Shown one piece after another: positions 33,023 to 44,679 of a DNA stretch of 64,000 nt. Below the pieces are notes generated by a model. It was not told the origin of the DNA. It ran no database searches and worked only from the letters and a program-made list of their open reading frames with translations. The DNA is from Gnomoniopsis sp. IMI 355080 (Eukaryota > Ascomycota > Sordariomycetes > Diaporthales > Gnomoniaceae). Each line of letters starts with the position of its first letter. Positions within the stretch are counted from its first letter, which is position 1. Location of the stretch: NCBI GenBank assembly GCA_027946555.1, contig JAPEVC010000132.1, positions 1 through 64,000 on the forward strand, in the 5' to 3' direction. The position numbers and the translations under genes are program-made.

Positions 33023-35925
33023 ATGGCCAGTCGCCGAGACTTTCTGAGTCAACCGGCTCCGGAGAATTACGTTGCTGGTATCGGTCGAGGTGCCGTCGGT
33101 TTCACGACACGATCCGATTTGGGACCTGCACGCGACGGCCCCAGTGAAGAGCAAATCACATCGGCCATCAAGAAGCGCTCAGAGCAGCTCGGCCTCACCG
33201 AGGGCAAGGACGATGGTAGCGCCGATAAAGAAGATGGTCGCTACCAAGACCCCGACAACGAAGTCGGTCTATTCGCGGGCGGTATCTACGAAAAGGACGA
33301 TGAAGAGGCGGATCGCATATGGCAAGAGGTAGACGAGAAGATGGCCAAGCGCCGCCAAAAGCAGAGGTTAGTTCCAACCCCCCCCCCCTGGGTTCACCAT
33401 TTCCCCCTCCTTGCTGTACTTTGGCGCAAGCCGAGTCTCCTCAAGCAAAAGATTTATCGTTTGTGATGATAGATGAGCAGGATACCGACACATTTGTCTC
33501 TACGTACAGGGAAGCCCGCGAAAATGAGGAGACCGCCGAGTACGAGCGCAAGAATCCCAAGATTCAGCAACAATTTGCGGATCTGAAACGCGCGCTTGGC
33601 TCTGTCACGGATGAAGAATGGCAAAACATACCCGACGTCAAAGACATGACCGGCAAGACGAAAAGAGAACGAGAGGCTCGTCGACAGAGATTCTATGCCG
33701 TCCCCGATTCCGTCCTGGCAGCTGCGCGTGACGTGGGCGAGATGGGCACAACAGTCAACGATGATGGAGCAGCTGACGCCAAGGATGGCTCCATGACCAA
33801 CTTCGCCAAAATAGGTGCTGCACAGAAGAAGGTGCTCGAAGCAAGGCTTGACCAAGCATCACAAAGCAGCGGGACAGCAACGTCGTTAGGCACATCGACA
33901 AGCGTGGACGCCAAAGGATACCTCACATCGATGGCTAGGGCCGGCGAGATTCCAGAAGTCAGTGTGGGAGATGTGGACTTCGCGCGCAAGCTTTTGAAAT
34001 CCGCTTATGAATCCAACCCTCTGCATCCGCCCGCTTGGATAGCTGCAGCCAGAGTCGAAGAACTGGCTGGAAAAGTGGTGACCGCACGGAATCTCATTGC
34101 CAAGGGATGTGCAAGGAATCCCAAATCGGAGGACTTGTGGTTGGAAAACATCAGAATTAACGAGAACCGGAACGCCAAAGTCATAGCAGCAGAGGCTATC
34201 AAGGCAAATAACAAGTCCGTCCGGCTTTGGGTCGAAGCCATGAAACTGGAAACGGATCCTCGGTCAAAGAAAAAGGTTATCCGGCAAGCTTTACTTCACA
34301 TACCCAAGAGTGAGATGCTGTGGAAAGAGGCTGTCAACCTTGAGGAGGACCCTGCCGATGCCCGATTACTGTTGGCCAAGGCAGTAGAAGAGATACCAAA
34401 CAGTGTAGAGCTGTGGCTTGCGTTGGCACACCTAGAGACACCGCAGAACGCCAGAAAAATCATCCAGAAGGCCCAGAAGGCGAACCCACAGAGCCACGAG
34501 ATCTGGATCGCTGGTGCACGTCTCATGGAACAGATGGGCGACAACAAGATCAACATGATGAAACGTGCAGTTGTTGCCTTGGCCAAAGAGAGCGCCATGC
34601 CAAAGCGCGAGGAGTGGATCACGGAGGCAGAGAAGTGCGAAGAAGAGGGTGCAATCGTGACTTGCGCCAGCATCATTCAAGAGACATTAGGTTGGGGTTT
34701 GGACGAAGATGATGACCGTAAGGATACATGGATGGATGATGCCAAGATGAGCGTAAATCGTGGGAAATATGAGACAGCGAGAGCGATCTATGCGTATGCT
34801 CTGCGTGTTTTCCCCACAAGTAAAACTGTCTGGCTGGCAGCAGTGGATCTGGAGCGCAATCACGGAGTCAAGGAAGCACTTTGGAATGTCCTCAAGAAGG
34901 CAACAGAAGCCTGCCCTCACTCAGAGACACTGTGGCTCATGCGAGCCAAGGAGAAATTGTTGGCCGGAGAGCTCGACGAAGCACGCAAGGTTCTTGGCGA
35001 GGCCTTCCAACAGAATCCCAACAACGAGGAAATTTGGCTGGCTGCTGTCAAGCTCGAAGCGGACCACGGATTTCATGACCAAGCTCGCGAGCTCCTCAAC
35101 ACCGCCCGCCAACAAGCCCCCACCGACCGTGTCTTCATGCGAAGCGTGGTTTTTGAGCGGCAACAACGCAACAACGAAGCGGCTCTGGAGCTTGTGGGAG
35201 ACGCTTTACAACTCTTTCCTGCTTCACACAAACTACACATGCTCAAGGGCCAAATATATGAAGATACGAACTCGATCCCGCAGGCGCGCCAAGCCTACGC
35301 CATCGGCGTCAAGGCCTGCCCCAAGTCGATTCCGCTGTGGATCCTGTACTCACGCCTGGAAGAGAAAGCTGGGGCTATCGTCAAAGCTCGTAGCGTCCTC
35401 GACCGCGCGCGCACGGCAATGCCCAAGTCGCCCGAGCTATGGTGCGAGCTCATCCGTGTAGAGCGCCGGGCGGGTAATACGGCGCAGGCTAAGAACCTCA
35501 TGGCATCCGCGCTGAAAGAGATGCCCAAGTCGGGTCTGCTCTGGAGCGAGCGGATCTGGCACCTCGAGGCGCGCACACAGCGCAAACCCCTGGCTCTACA
35601 GGCCATCAAGGAGGTGGAGAACGACCCGATTCTTTTTGTGGCGGTGGCTCGAATCTTTTGGGGAGAGCGGAAGCTGGATCGTGCGCAGAGCTGGTTTGAG
35701 AAGGCGATTGTGTTAGACGGCGATGTCGGTGACAGCTGGGCGTGGTACTATAAATTCCTGCTGCAACATGGAACGGAGGAGAAACGAGAGGAAGTCATCT
35801 CGAAATGCGTCTCGAACGACCCTCGCCATGGCGAGTACTGGCAGCCGATTGCCAAGGATCCAGCCAGGTGGAAGTGCTCTGTGGAGGACAATTTAAAGGC
35901 TGTGGCTGCGAGCTTGCTGAGCTAA
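33023..35925 (+). CDS. PRP6: Pre-mRNA splicing factor Prp6 (U4/U6.U5 tri-snRNP)
   Basis: Exon 1 (33023-33366) and exon 2 (33510-35925) flank a 143-nt intron that begins GTTAGT and contains a run of ten C. They encode 919 aa, the usual length for fungal Prp6/Prp1. The N-terminus has the Prp1 domain: FLSQPAPENYVAGIGRGAVGFTTRSDLGPAR, then DPDNEVGLF, then the conserved YERKNPKIQQQFADLKR helix after the splice. The rest is a long array of HAT/TPR-like helical repeats with recurrent W...A..E motifs, such as HPPAWIAAARVEELAGK and PKSEDLWLENIR. Prp6 bridges U5 and U4/U6 snRNPs in the tri-snRNP. It is essential in yeasts. Confidence 0.95.
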
Positions 35926-36180
35926 GTCAAGCTCGCAGTACCTACCAAGGCGAGCGCGGCAGACCATGGAATCAATCGTCGTCACCACTGCAAGAAATGT
36001 TCCATATGCAACTGCGTAGTTGAAATCGGCAATGCACCGTCCTATTCATTAAAAAAGTTTGAAAAGCCCATTATCCCGCCATGACCGTCCGTTGCCCCAA
36101 GAGGCAAGCTAATGAGGAAACCTTTGAAAACGCAACGCCGCCAAGTATCATCACATCATGTCAATGTCAGTCTGACAGAA

Positions 36181-36842
36181 TTATTTTCCACCAAACCAGC
36201 TGGAGACACCGCTCTTTGCCTTGGAGGCCTCCTGCTCAACCTTCTTGTCGAATTCATCGACCTTCTTCAGCGCAGCAGCCTTGGTGTCCTTCGCATAAGC
36301 CTCAGCGTCCTTCGCATAGGCCTTAGCCTGGGACTCGGCCTTCTGAAGCTCAGCCTGGGATTTCGCGACCTGTTTCATTTGCGGGTGACAAAGTCAACGA
36401 TCTGATTCCAATGTTATATAAGAGGACGGGTGTCCTGAAGATGTGAATGGTCAGGTAGCAATGGAACGTACAGCACTGTCAAATTTGGCACCGGCTTGTT
36501 GTCCATATGCCTCGGCCTCCTTCTGAGCTTGCTGGCCGCGGCCAGGGAGCTCAGATCTAATCTTTGCGGATGCCTTGTGGGCATCAGCTGTGAGTCGGAA
36601 AGTGATTAGTGTACATGTATTATGGCAAAGTGTCGTTTGATCGAAGGGAAGGTATGTCTCATACCCTCAAAATTCTTCTCAGCGACCTTTGCGTTGCCAC
36701 CTGCACCGTAAAGCTACAATGAGACGTGTCAGAATAGACTCAACAATCAAAGCAAATGAATGCAGGACAGGGTACGAACGTAGTAGCCAATGCCACCAGC
36801 GGCAGCGAGACCGAGTGCGAGAGGGGCGCGGGAGCGAGACAT
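36181..36842 (-). CDS. Small helical protein of the fungal calcofluor-white-hypersensitive type
   Basis: The four exons are 36842-36780, 36713-36665, 36587-36472 and 36369-36181, with introns of 66, 77 and 102 nt. They encode 138 aa. The N-terminus MSRSRAPLALGLAAAGGIGYY is a short hydrophobic, positively led segment, possibly a mitochondrial or membrane signal. It is followed by LYGAGGNAKVAEKNFEAD and SELPGRGQQAQKEAEAYG, which I recognise from fungal proteins annotated as calcofluor white hypersensitive protein. The last exon carries Lys/Ala/Glu-rich amphipathic repeats including AYAKDAEAYAKD, resembling LEA-type helices. It ends SSWFGGK. The molecular function is unknown, and the family name reflects a cell-wall stress phenotype. 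Confidence 0.75.
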
Positions 36843-38568
36843 TGCGAGTGGTGTGAGGGAGTGGTTTGTGTGATGGTGGAGAGTGTCGGTACAAAAGTGC
36901 GGAGAGAGGTTGCTGCTTTCAGAACCTCGGGAGATATATTCAGTCTACAGAGTTTAAAAAAACTGTTGGAGGTGTGTGTGGTCGTACCACCTTTAAGGGA
37001 AACGAGCACCATTGACCAGTGGGCTACCTATTATATCACATTCTTTGCGACCGTTGCCCGCGTCGATATGACGTAGATGGATGGCCACCCTTGCTCCCAA
37101 GTGTCTTTGGAGACAGGGGTCCTAGCTTTGTACGCTCCTACCCCTAGCTTGCTTCCCGTTCTGGGAACTTGATCGACCTTTGACACTTGTGGCTGGATTA
37201 CATCAACTTTGAGCCAGACCAAGTTTATAAAAGCTCTTTCTTTTCATTGCGGAGGAGAGTCCGGAGAGGGCGATTTCTAATATGCATATTCACCCATGCG
37301 TTTACATCATTATGTCAATTGGGCCTAGGACAATTGTGGACCAACCAGCGGTTTCCGGCGACTCTTGCTTTCCCTTTAGGTACTTGGACTTCATATCACC
37401 TCAGTCATCGAAGGTGTATATATTGACTTTGAAAATATGTGTTGCAAGGCACGTACTTAAAAGGTGACATAACTGGATCTAGTGATCTGTCGTCTACAAG
37501 GCTATGCGAAGCACAATGGACGAACTATTGATCACGTCTACTTGGTCGACCCGGGGGGTTTTTTTTTTTCTTGGAGGCCGGCACGTGGCATTGCACCCCG
37601 ACGTTTGCTGTCGATTACGCATAGTAGGTCTTCGAGCTCACATGTGTCGATTTAAGTCAGAATTCGAGCCATGGAGGCCTCTGCCAACACATTCAAGTGC
37701 TGCAAAACCTTTGAGCTGTACAAGCACGGCTGTTAGGGCTGTGGAATACTCAAGGGCTCCAGAAGAAACGCAACCATTTTGGGAAGAGTAACGCCCCCGG
37801 GAGAAGGGGGTTGTTTCTATCGACATGCTGGAACTTTGAATGCCACTTCCCAGGTTCCGCAAGGGCAACAGTTGAACAATTAAAGACTGATCCTGTTGGA
37901 GAATTTTACCACCTAGAGGCGTCCGAAAGAAGAGGAATTCGATAATGTCTAACTTTCAAACCTCGAGGTTCTCACTCCTTTGTCGAATGCGTCCCCGATA
38001 TACGACACCGCCCTCTTCTTTCCCATTGTCGAGAAGTGATCTTGCTAGCACTACCTGGGCACTTTCATTAGGCGCCATTTCAAGCGTTCGAGCTCACTAA
38101 TCACTAGGGGTACAAGTTTGACCGGCTACCTAGTTTGCACCTGCCCCAAACTCGACCACCTTGACCCTTCAACTTCCCAGCACTGCTTCTCGCGTCCAAA
38201 ACAAAACGCGAGATCAGGTTCACGGGGTACGGGCATATTGGTCTTGGGTTTTGCTCACCTTCCCTTGACCTATCGCATATGTTGCACAGTCGAAGCAGAC
38301 ACGGCTTTGCCCGCAACACCTAGGCAGCTGCCATTACACTCGTTCACCCAGTTCTCTTTCTCAACAAGCATTGACTGGCCTCCTGAGGACGATTCCATGA
38401 GGTTCTTGAGCTTGGTGTAGACCTCTCGTCATTCATTTGTACGGCCGTACCCTCGTCGACGAACGATAGTCACTCATTTGAACACCCCACTCTCCAAGCA
38501 GATCTGAAAGATCATCATCAACAAATTGCATCAGTCCCCTCCTCCTCACCATCATTACCTCATCTTTG
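36843..38568. other. 1.7-kb intergenic region
   Basis: This spacer separates divergent genes. It holds a G/T homopolymer tract at about 37555-37570 and no coding sequence that I can support. The last 300 bp before 38569 are C/T-rich and probably form the leader of the downstream gene. Confidence 0.5.
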
Positions 38569-40758
38569 ATGGCAAACGGAAATTGGAAAAGGGCATTGTT
38601 GCCGTCGTTGGGCAGTCGTCGTAGAGACGACAGGTCCGCATCTCGCCCACCACGTCTCTTGGCTTCCAACACTGGTACGTCGCGCTCCAAGCCATCTTGC
38701 AAAGTCTTCCCTGGAGCAAGCTTGGTAATAACAACCATCTCAAGTTTCCGATATCTATACTACATCGCCAACCAAAGCTACTGACGATGGAGCTGCTCCA
38801 TCGTCAGTAGCTTTGGACGTGGACGACAGACTAGTCAGCGACTTGCTTGAGACCACCGCCGAGACAAATGTCAACAGCGGGAACAGCACCTTCGGAGTTT
38901 CTGCGCAGGTATGGAATTGACGCTCCACTCCACACAGAAGACTAATTATAACTCTAACATCGACCAGGTGCACCAATTCGCTCGTAGCCATACAGTGACC
39001 GCCATGCCTTCAAGTAATGCCTCCGATATAGTACCCTCGCCGCAAAAGCCTCAGGACAATGGTGCCCATATTCCTATCATACCTCACAAGTCATCGAGAC
39101 GCACCCTGCGCAGTACCGCCCGCGACAGTTCGGTGACCTCTCCAGGAGGAAGCGAAGACGGACTCGTTCGTCCTATACCTACATCTCATAGTGTTTCGTC
39201 TCACTTTACTAATCGCACAGCCCATCCAACTGTACAATCCTTAAGCTCCATGACAGGAAGCACCGGAAGCGTTCGCTATAAAGGGCACAGTCCGATCAGG
39301 AAAGGGAACAACAGCCCGCGCAAAATTAGCCACTCTGTGACCTCGGTCCTTGCCAGTGCACAGGACTACACTCGCAGTGCTGCTGATTCTACCAACGAAA
39401 GTGGACCGTTGAAGTCCTCCCTCTCGAGAACTAAGAACGTCTTTTACAAATTTGCCGATGTCTTGACGGAGCATTTCACTGCAAAGCGGTCTCGGAAAGG
39501 CGACAGATCCACCGAGCCTACCGAGACCACCACCACGAGTCACGAGACGACTACACACCAAATTGTACATGACCCGTCGCTCAACAGGCTGTCGTTGAAT
39601 TCGGGGTCCTTGCCAATCCAAAATGCGGAAGATTCGATGCTGTATTCACTGGCTAGAGTTGATGAGTCGGTCAAAGAGGAGGTCAAGCCGCCCATCGCCA
39701 GAGTCAAGGCGGGCGCATCCACTGCGAGGAAGCGATTGACAATAGTTGATGAAGTCGACTTTCAGAATGGCCAAGCTCTCGAGGACCCTTTTTCCGAATC
39801 CTCCTCAGGACCGCACAACACGGAATTTGAAGCTCGCCTGAAATCGAGGCAGGGTGCTCGAAGGGGTCCTACACCGACCGACCCATTTCAGGCTGAGAAC
39901 ATACTGGAAACGACCGTGGACGACATGTTGACGACCCCTCCAGTCGGCTGCTCTACACCTCGACTGCAACTTAAGTCGTTACCTCAATGCGAGACTCCAA
40001 CACAGGGATCTCGCGGCTCGGACCATGTCGCCGACCCGATTAGTTTCTCTCCAGGTAGGCTACCTGCCGCCCCGGAGCAATGTCGCAGATTTCCCACCCA
40101 GGGAGGGGTTTCACGCAGAGAGAACCAGCCGGTCAAGGACCGCAAAAGAGGCTTCGCAGGAAGGAGAATCCCGCAGCTCAAGACTTCAGCAACTTCGGAC
40201 TCAACAAGGCTCAGCTCCTCTGGCTCAACGATTCGACATGTCCCTCGCTCCATGGGGCGTCTCGTAGAACCCTCGACACTCCCTGAGTCTACGGTTGAGA
40301 GAAGCAGGACACTTCCCCAGGGAAGAAAAAAGCACCCGTCCCCAAGCAAGGGACAGCTTGAGTTGTTTGGGAAGTACATGGAGGAGAATTTAGCCCTGGG
40401 CGTGTTCAAGGATGCGGATGAGCTAGGCATAAGCTTTAACTCTCCATATCTAGGTGCACACACTCTGTCGCCTCGCGACACGAACCGGTTAATTCGAAAC
40501 GCCGCAGGCAGTAGTGTAGAGCTCCGGACGGGCTACACGACTGACGGCAAGCACACAGCTCTGCCGAGGTCGCGCAGCCGCATTCCTCAGCCTGTGAGGC
40601 AACTTTCGCGATCCCGAACTGACACTGCTCTTGCTCGAGATTTCATCCCGACCAACAAAGGCGACTCTTCGCTGGGAGATGAGCTACAATGGGATGCTTC
40701 TGCATATAAAATTGGGCCCCGCTGCAACCACTGCGGCAGCAAGAACAAGATTGGGTGA
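38569..40758 (+). CDS. Large disordered protein of unknown function
   Basis: The exons are 38569-38674, 38745-38908 and 38968-40758, with introns of 70 nt (GTACGT...TCAAG) and 59 nt (GTATGG...GACCAG). They are in phase throughout and encode 686 aa. I do not recognise a domain. The protein is rich in Ser, Thr, Pro and Arg, with many SP/TP and RS-like sites. A short helical stretch (KHPSPSKGQLELFGKYMEEN) lies in the second half. It ends with a CNHCGSKNKIG tail carrying a single CxxC pair. Exon 2 contains a perfect 21-bp inverted repeat. The first two exons are inferred from strong phase agreement and are less certain than exon 3. A nuclear or cytoskeletal regulatory role would be guesswork. Confidence 0.68.
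38772..38816. repeat. Perfect 21-bp inverted repeat (hairpin) inside an exon
   Basis: Arms 38772-38792 and 38796-38816 are exact reverse complements separated by the trinucleotide CTG. The element lies in exon 2 of the disordered-protein gene, in a frame that stays open through both arms. Confidence 0.95.
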
Positions 40759-41503
40759 GCTCCTGTATTTTCACCAGTGGTAATAACGATGAGACCCCTC
40801 GGAGGCATGGTGAAGGACGAACAAGTCAAGGACATGATTGTCCTTACTCTGACGACTGCGGACCGATGCCGAGGAGTATCAAGTAGTCTCTTGCGTGAAG
40901 AGATATCGTGTTTTCAGGCAGATCTTCTGGGCGATGGTACGTCACAATGGCCGTTGGCAAATCGTCAGGAGAGGCAAGTATAACAGAAAATGTGCGAGGC
41001 GCCGTCTACGTAAAAGGCTTACGTGTACATCTTAACAGTAATACATGAATGAGATGATGATCTTGTGGAAATAATGCGTCTCAAGGACTTCTAATCTGAC
41101 TTCATGTGTGGCTTCGGGGGAAATTTGACGTTGACTTGGACAGGTCGAAAGTGAGCAGAATACCTGAGAGCACGTAACAGGGTCCTATGGACCTCGCCAG
41201 ATGTCGCCTGATTTTCGACGACAAGGCAATGAACGGAGACGTTGCTGGAGTATCAGGAACTTTTGTGTTCCTTTACGTTGATTCAGACGGTGTGAGCCCA
41301 CAGTGGTCAATTATGACTTTCAGTGCATGCTGTAGTGTACAATACGATGATTTCATATAACTAAATATCAAAAAAGGGTATCTTCCGCCAAAATATTCGC
41401 TGTTCTCCCAATAGTCCCTCCCGCAATAAAAAACGCCGCAACCAATGGAAACATCGCCAAGACCGCTGGTCGTAACACATCGAAATCGTCTAGTTTCGAA
41501 GCC
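40759..41503. other. Convergent intergenic region
   Basis: This is the 3' spacer between the disordered-protein gene (+) and the small basic protein gene (-). No coding sequence was recognised. Confidence 0.45.
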
Positions 41504-41808
41504 TTAATAGCGGTGGCTGCCACGCCCGTCGGTGCCGTGCATGCGTCGAGTGCCTGCAGCCTACAGTTGTAGAAATCTTGTCAGTAAAATAGAACGAGGC
41601 CCAAAAACCAGGAATTTGTAGTTCGACTAACCTTCTCGCCTGGTCTGCGCATGATGGTGCCCTTGAGCTTCTTCATGGCGCCAGCAATCTTGTCACCCAT
41701 GGTGGGCTTGCGCTTCTGGTGGTGAACCTTGCGACGGCCAAAGAGGCCGTGGCGGCGCGTGGTGGTGGTGGTGGTGCGAGTGGTGCGGGTGGTGCCGTGG
41801 TGGGTCAT
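41504..41808 (-). CDS. Small basic conserved fungal protein, 77 aa
   Basis: Exon 1 (41808-41632) and exon 2 (41560-41504) flank a 71-nt intron (GTTAGT...CTGTAG). The N-terminus is MTHHGTTRTTRTTTTTTRR, a Thr/Arg/His tract encoded by GGT/GTG-rich minus-strand DNA. Then come HGLFGRRKVHH and GDKIAGAMKKLKGTIM. The spliced C-terminus AAGTRRMHGTDGRGSHRY reproduces a motif I remember from many small Pezizomycotina proteins, which supports the splice. The product is very basic and probably binds nucleic acid or acidic surfaces, which is inference. I know no established function. Confidence 0.78.
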
Positions 41809-42674
41809 ATTTGCTGTAATGTGGTAGGCTGATTGTAGTGGGCTGGTTGACTGATTGTTTGTTCGTGGTTGGTGGGGTTTGGGAACTGGGTTGAATATGT
41901 AATGGAGGATGAGTTTTGCAGTTTGGTTGATTATCTTGGTGGGTCGGAGGTCATGTTATAAATATTCAGTATTCAGCTGTACACTTGAAATGAGGGAACG
42001 TGATGATGGCATGTTTCTTGGGGGGTGACATCAGCACAAGGCGATCTGGGAGCGTTTCTCGACGTGTTCGTTCGCATATCACATCTCTACTCTTCTACAT
42101 GGCCAACCAAGTTTTGGATAAAAGTTGGTTAGGACCCTCAACCATACGTGTGGCTTGCCTCGCAGGGATGGACGTCATCCCGCAAGATTGTATGACATAT
42201 CATTGGTACACAGCGCATGGGCAAGGATCGGCTGCAGGGGCTGCTGTGGCTGCGGTGATGTAATTGCTTATGAGATCCCTGCTTCCCGGACATTGAGGTG
42301 TTTGATGTTGTACTGCAGATAGGGAGGATGCTGCGAACTATCGCGATTCGAATCTGGGTTATTGTTGAGCTAGCTGTGAAATAGTTGGTTAAAGGTCATT
42401 CGGCCTGAAAAGATTGGCAGCTTGCGGTCTTGGCTGATGCTCGGCGATGGAAATAGAATTGCCCATGTCGATAGTTTCCCTGCTTTGAAGGGCACTACAA
42501 TGACGCCTTGTGCTCACAGTAAACATAGGTTTTCCGACAGGTATCTGCACAATAGCATACTGAGGCTGAATCGCAAGGTTACACCAGTATGTACAGTAGG
42601 TGAAGCCGCGTCTCGACATGATATCTCAAGGAGTGGCAAAGGATATCGATCCGGATGAGCTAGCTTTTTTTTTA
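41809..42674. other. Intergenic region
   Basis: This is the promoter side of the small basic protein gene and the 3' side of the second PTH11-like gene. No coding sequence was supported. Confidence 0.45.
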
Positions 42675-44679
42675 TTACGCTCTTCGAGCAAGTGCAATAT
42701 GTATCGGGTCCGGAACACTTGGCACACTATTATCATCCGAAGCGCTCTTTACAAAATAAGACGTGCTCAGACGTGGATCCGCCCCTAGTTCATGCAATGC
42801 TTCCTCAACGACCATGATATCGACTTGTTTCCGAATTCCACCTATAGGAGGCAACGGCTTGTCGAGTGCATTCCTTCCATTGCTCCCTCTTCTCTGCGAA
42901 GTCATGCGGGTCCCTCCTGGCGAGAGTATTGCACTGTCCTCACTCCTTCGTCTGCTGTTGGTCAACGTGTCCTGCACCGAGGGCATGCGTGTGAGCATGA
43001 GCTCCATGTCTGATGCCGTGCTGCCGACCCTCCTCCTCTGGGAGCTCTGCGGGCTCTTGATGCTATATTGTGACCTAAGTCTTGACGAGCCCTGGCTGGT
43101 AAAGGTGTCATCCGGGCTTGGCTTTTCTGGCAGTGGTGGTGGTGATGGCGACCGCCAGCCCTTCATGTAGGACATGATAGTTCCGTACCGCGAACTGTTG
43201 GTTCTGCGCGTCTGGGGGAGCCCGGCGATGGTAGACTTGAGCCATCGTCGCACGAGGACGAAGATGGCGGGTAGATTGGTCGTTGCGATGGCGACAAACG
43301 TCTCGCGGACGGACCAGAAGGCGATGGCGTGAAAGTCGTGGACTTGCTTTGACGTGTGGATAATCAGTTAGCTCAGCTGCTTTCCCACATTTCATGTGCA
43401 AGGTCGCGCACCCGCGGCGGGGGAAAGGTGTTGAGACAGCTGAATATTGGACTTACAGTAGCCACGAGTGTTATTCTCAGCGTCGCCGCCACGGTTACGA
43501 AAAGCCCACAGCCAAAGAGACAGCCCAAGGCAATCTTGGTACCTCTTGGGAGGACTGCGTGTAGTATCATCGGAATCGGGAGCCACAGGAGGTACGCGTC
43601 TGTGATAATGTTGCAGGCGAGTATCGTCCATAATACAGCCGGAGATGATTCCGGATAGCATAGCGCTGCAACTTGTCAGTTACTTGTTCAGACCAGTACC
43701 CGATAGGGCTCAGAGCCTCTGGGGAGGGAAAAAGCCTACGCCCAGGATCTGGCGTTATTTGCCACATTTTGCTGATGGGAATGCAAACTAAGAAGGGCAT
43801 GGAAACCACAACGATAAACATTGTCAACATGAGAGCGAAGAATATTTGAATTCTGCGACGATATCCAATCAAGGTTTCCTAGACGGTCGTAAGTATGCAG
43901 ACATGTCGAAGGATAACAGAGTAATTTACCATAAGACGCATATAAAAGATGGCCATGGCGGCCTTCAACGACCATAACAATAGCGTGTATAGTGGCCACT
44001 CTATGAGGCGTAACTTGGACGCTCCCACGCTGTATCTTCCCGTCAGACTCCATCATGGCGTAGAGAAAGGAACGACTCATTGCGTGTAATTTACCGTAAC
44101 TGATATTCTTCGCTATCAGGGCTGAGATTGGCCCTTTCAACGGCGTCGGTGAAGTCATTTGCCAGACCTTTGTAGCGCCCAATCAGTTGGATGTCTATGA
44201 TTGTCGTTGCCACAAACAAGCCCTGGCCTCACGTATTAGCAACAAACTTTTCCATGCCCTCTCATCACAGATTTCTTTTGTTCCTTATCGCTTACCAGAG
44301 CGAGCCACACAAGGACGTCGTCCGCCTGGAACCTCCTCCACCCGACCATACTCCATCGTGAGTACGTCCGTAGTATCGTGATGATAGCCGCTATTGCTAG
44401 GAAGATCCACTCTTCGCGGGAGAAGCTCTGTGCTCGAGCAGCTGCTTGTTCTTCTATCAGAGGCCCCGTTGATGTGCTGGTGCTGTTCATGGTGCCGGAT
44501 GGCTGGCGGGACAGCGGAGGGGGTTCGTCCAAATCATTAAGCACAGATGTATTCTCTGCCCGAAGTGGGAATTCATCTGACGCCTCACTGGAAACTTTGG
44601 GAAACCAGATTACCGAGCTTGGCTCTGATTCGATTGGGTAGGTGGGTTCTTCTATTTTGTCAAGGAAATAAGAACGCAT
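42675..44679 (-). CDS. PTH11-like (rhodopsin-fold) integral membrane protein
   Basis: The six exons are 44679-44296, 44222-44095, 44029-43930, 43878-43740, 43665-43457 and 43346-42675. They encode 543 aa in continuous phase. A long polar N-terminus (about 90 residues, no signal peptide) precedes EEWIFLAIAAIITILRTYSRW and the FQADDVLVWLAL block. This corresponds to the DDxL motif of the fungal 'rhodopsin domain' family. Further helices include WSLKAAMAIFYMRLM, FMLTMFIVVVSMPFLV-like and ITDAYLLWLPIPMI segments. The C-terminal 190 residues are cytosolic, Ser/Pro/Arg-rich, with SSRY and SPPPLPEKP stretches. There is no CFEM domain, unlike the receptor at 12.7 kb. The GTAGGC donor ending exon 4 is the least canonical junction. 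Confidence 0.8.

Noticed and set aside
43736..44182. 148-codon minus-strand open frame
   Set aside because: It is a shadow frame crossing exons and introns of the PTH11-like gene; the spliced model explains the region better.
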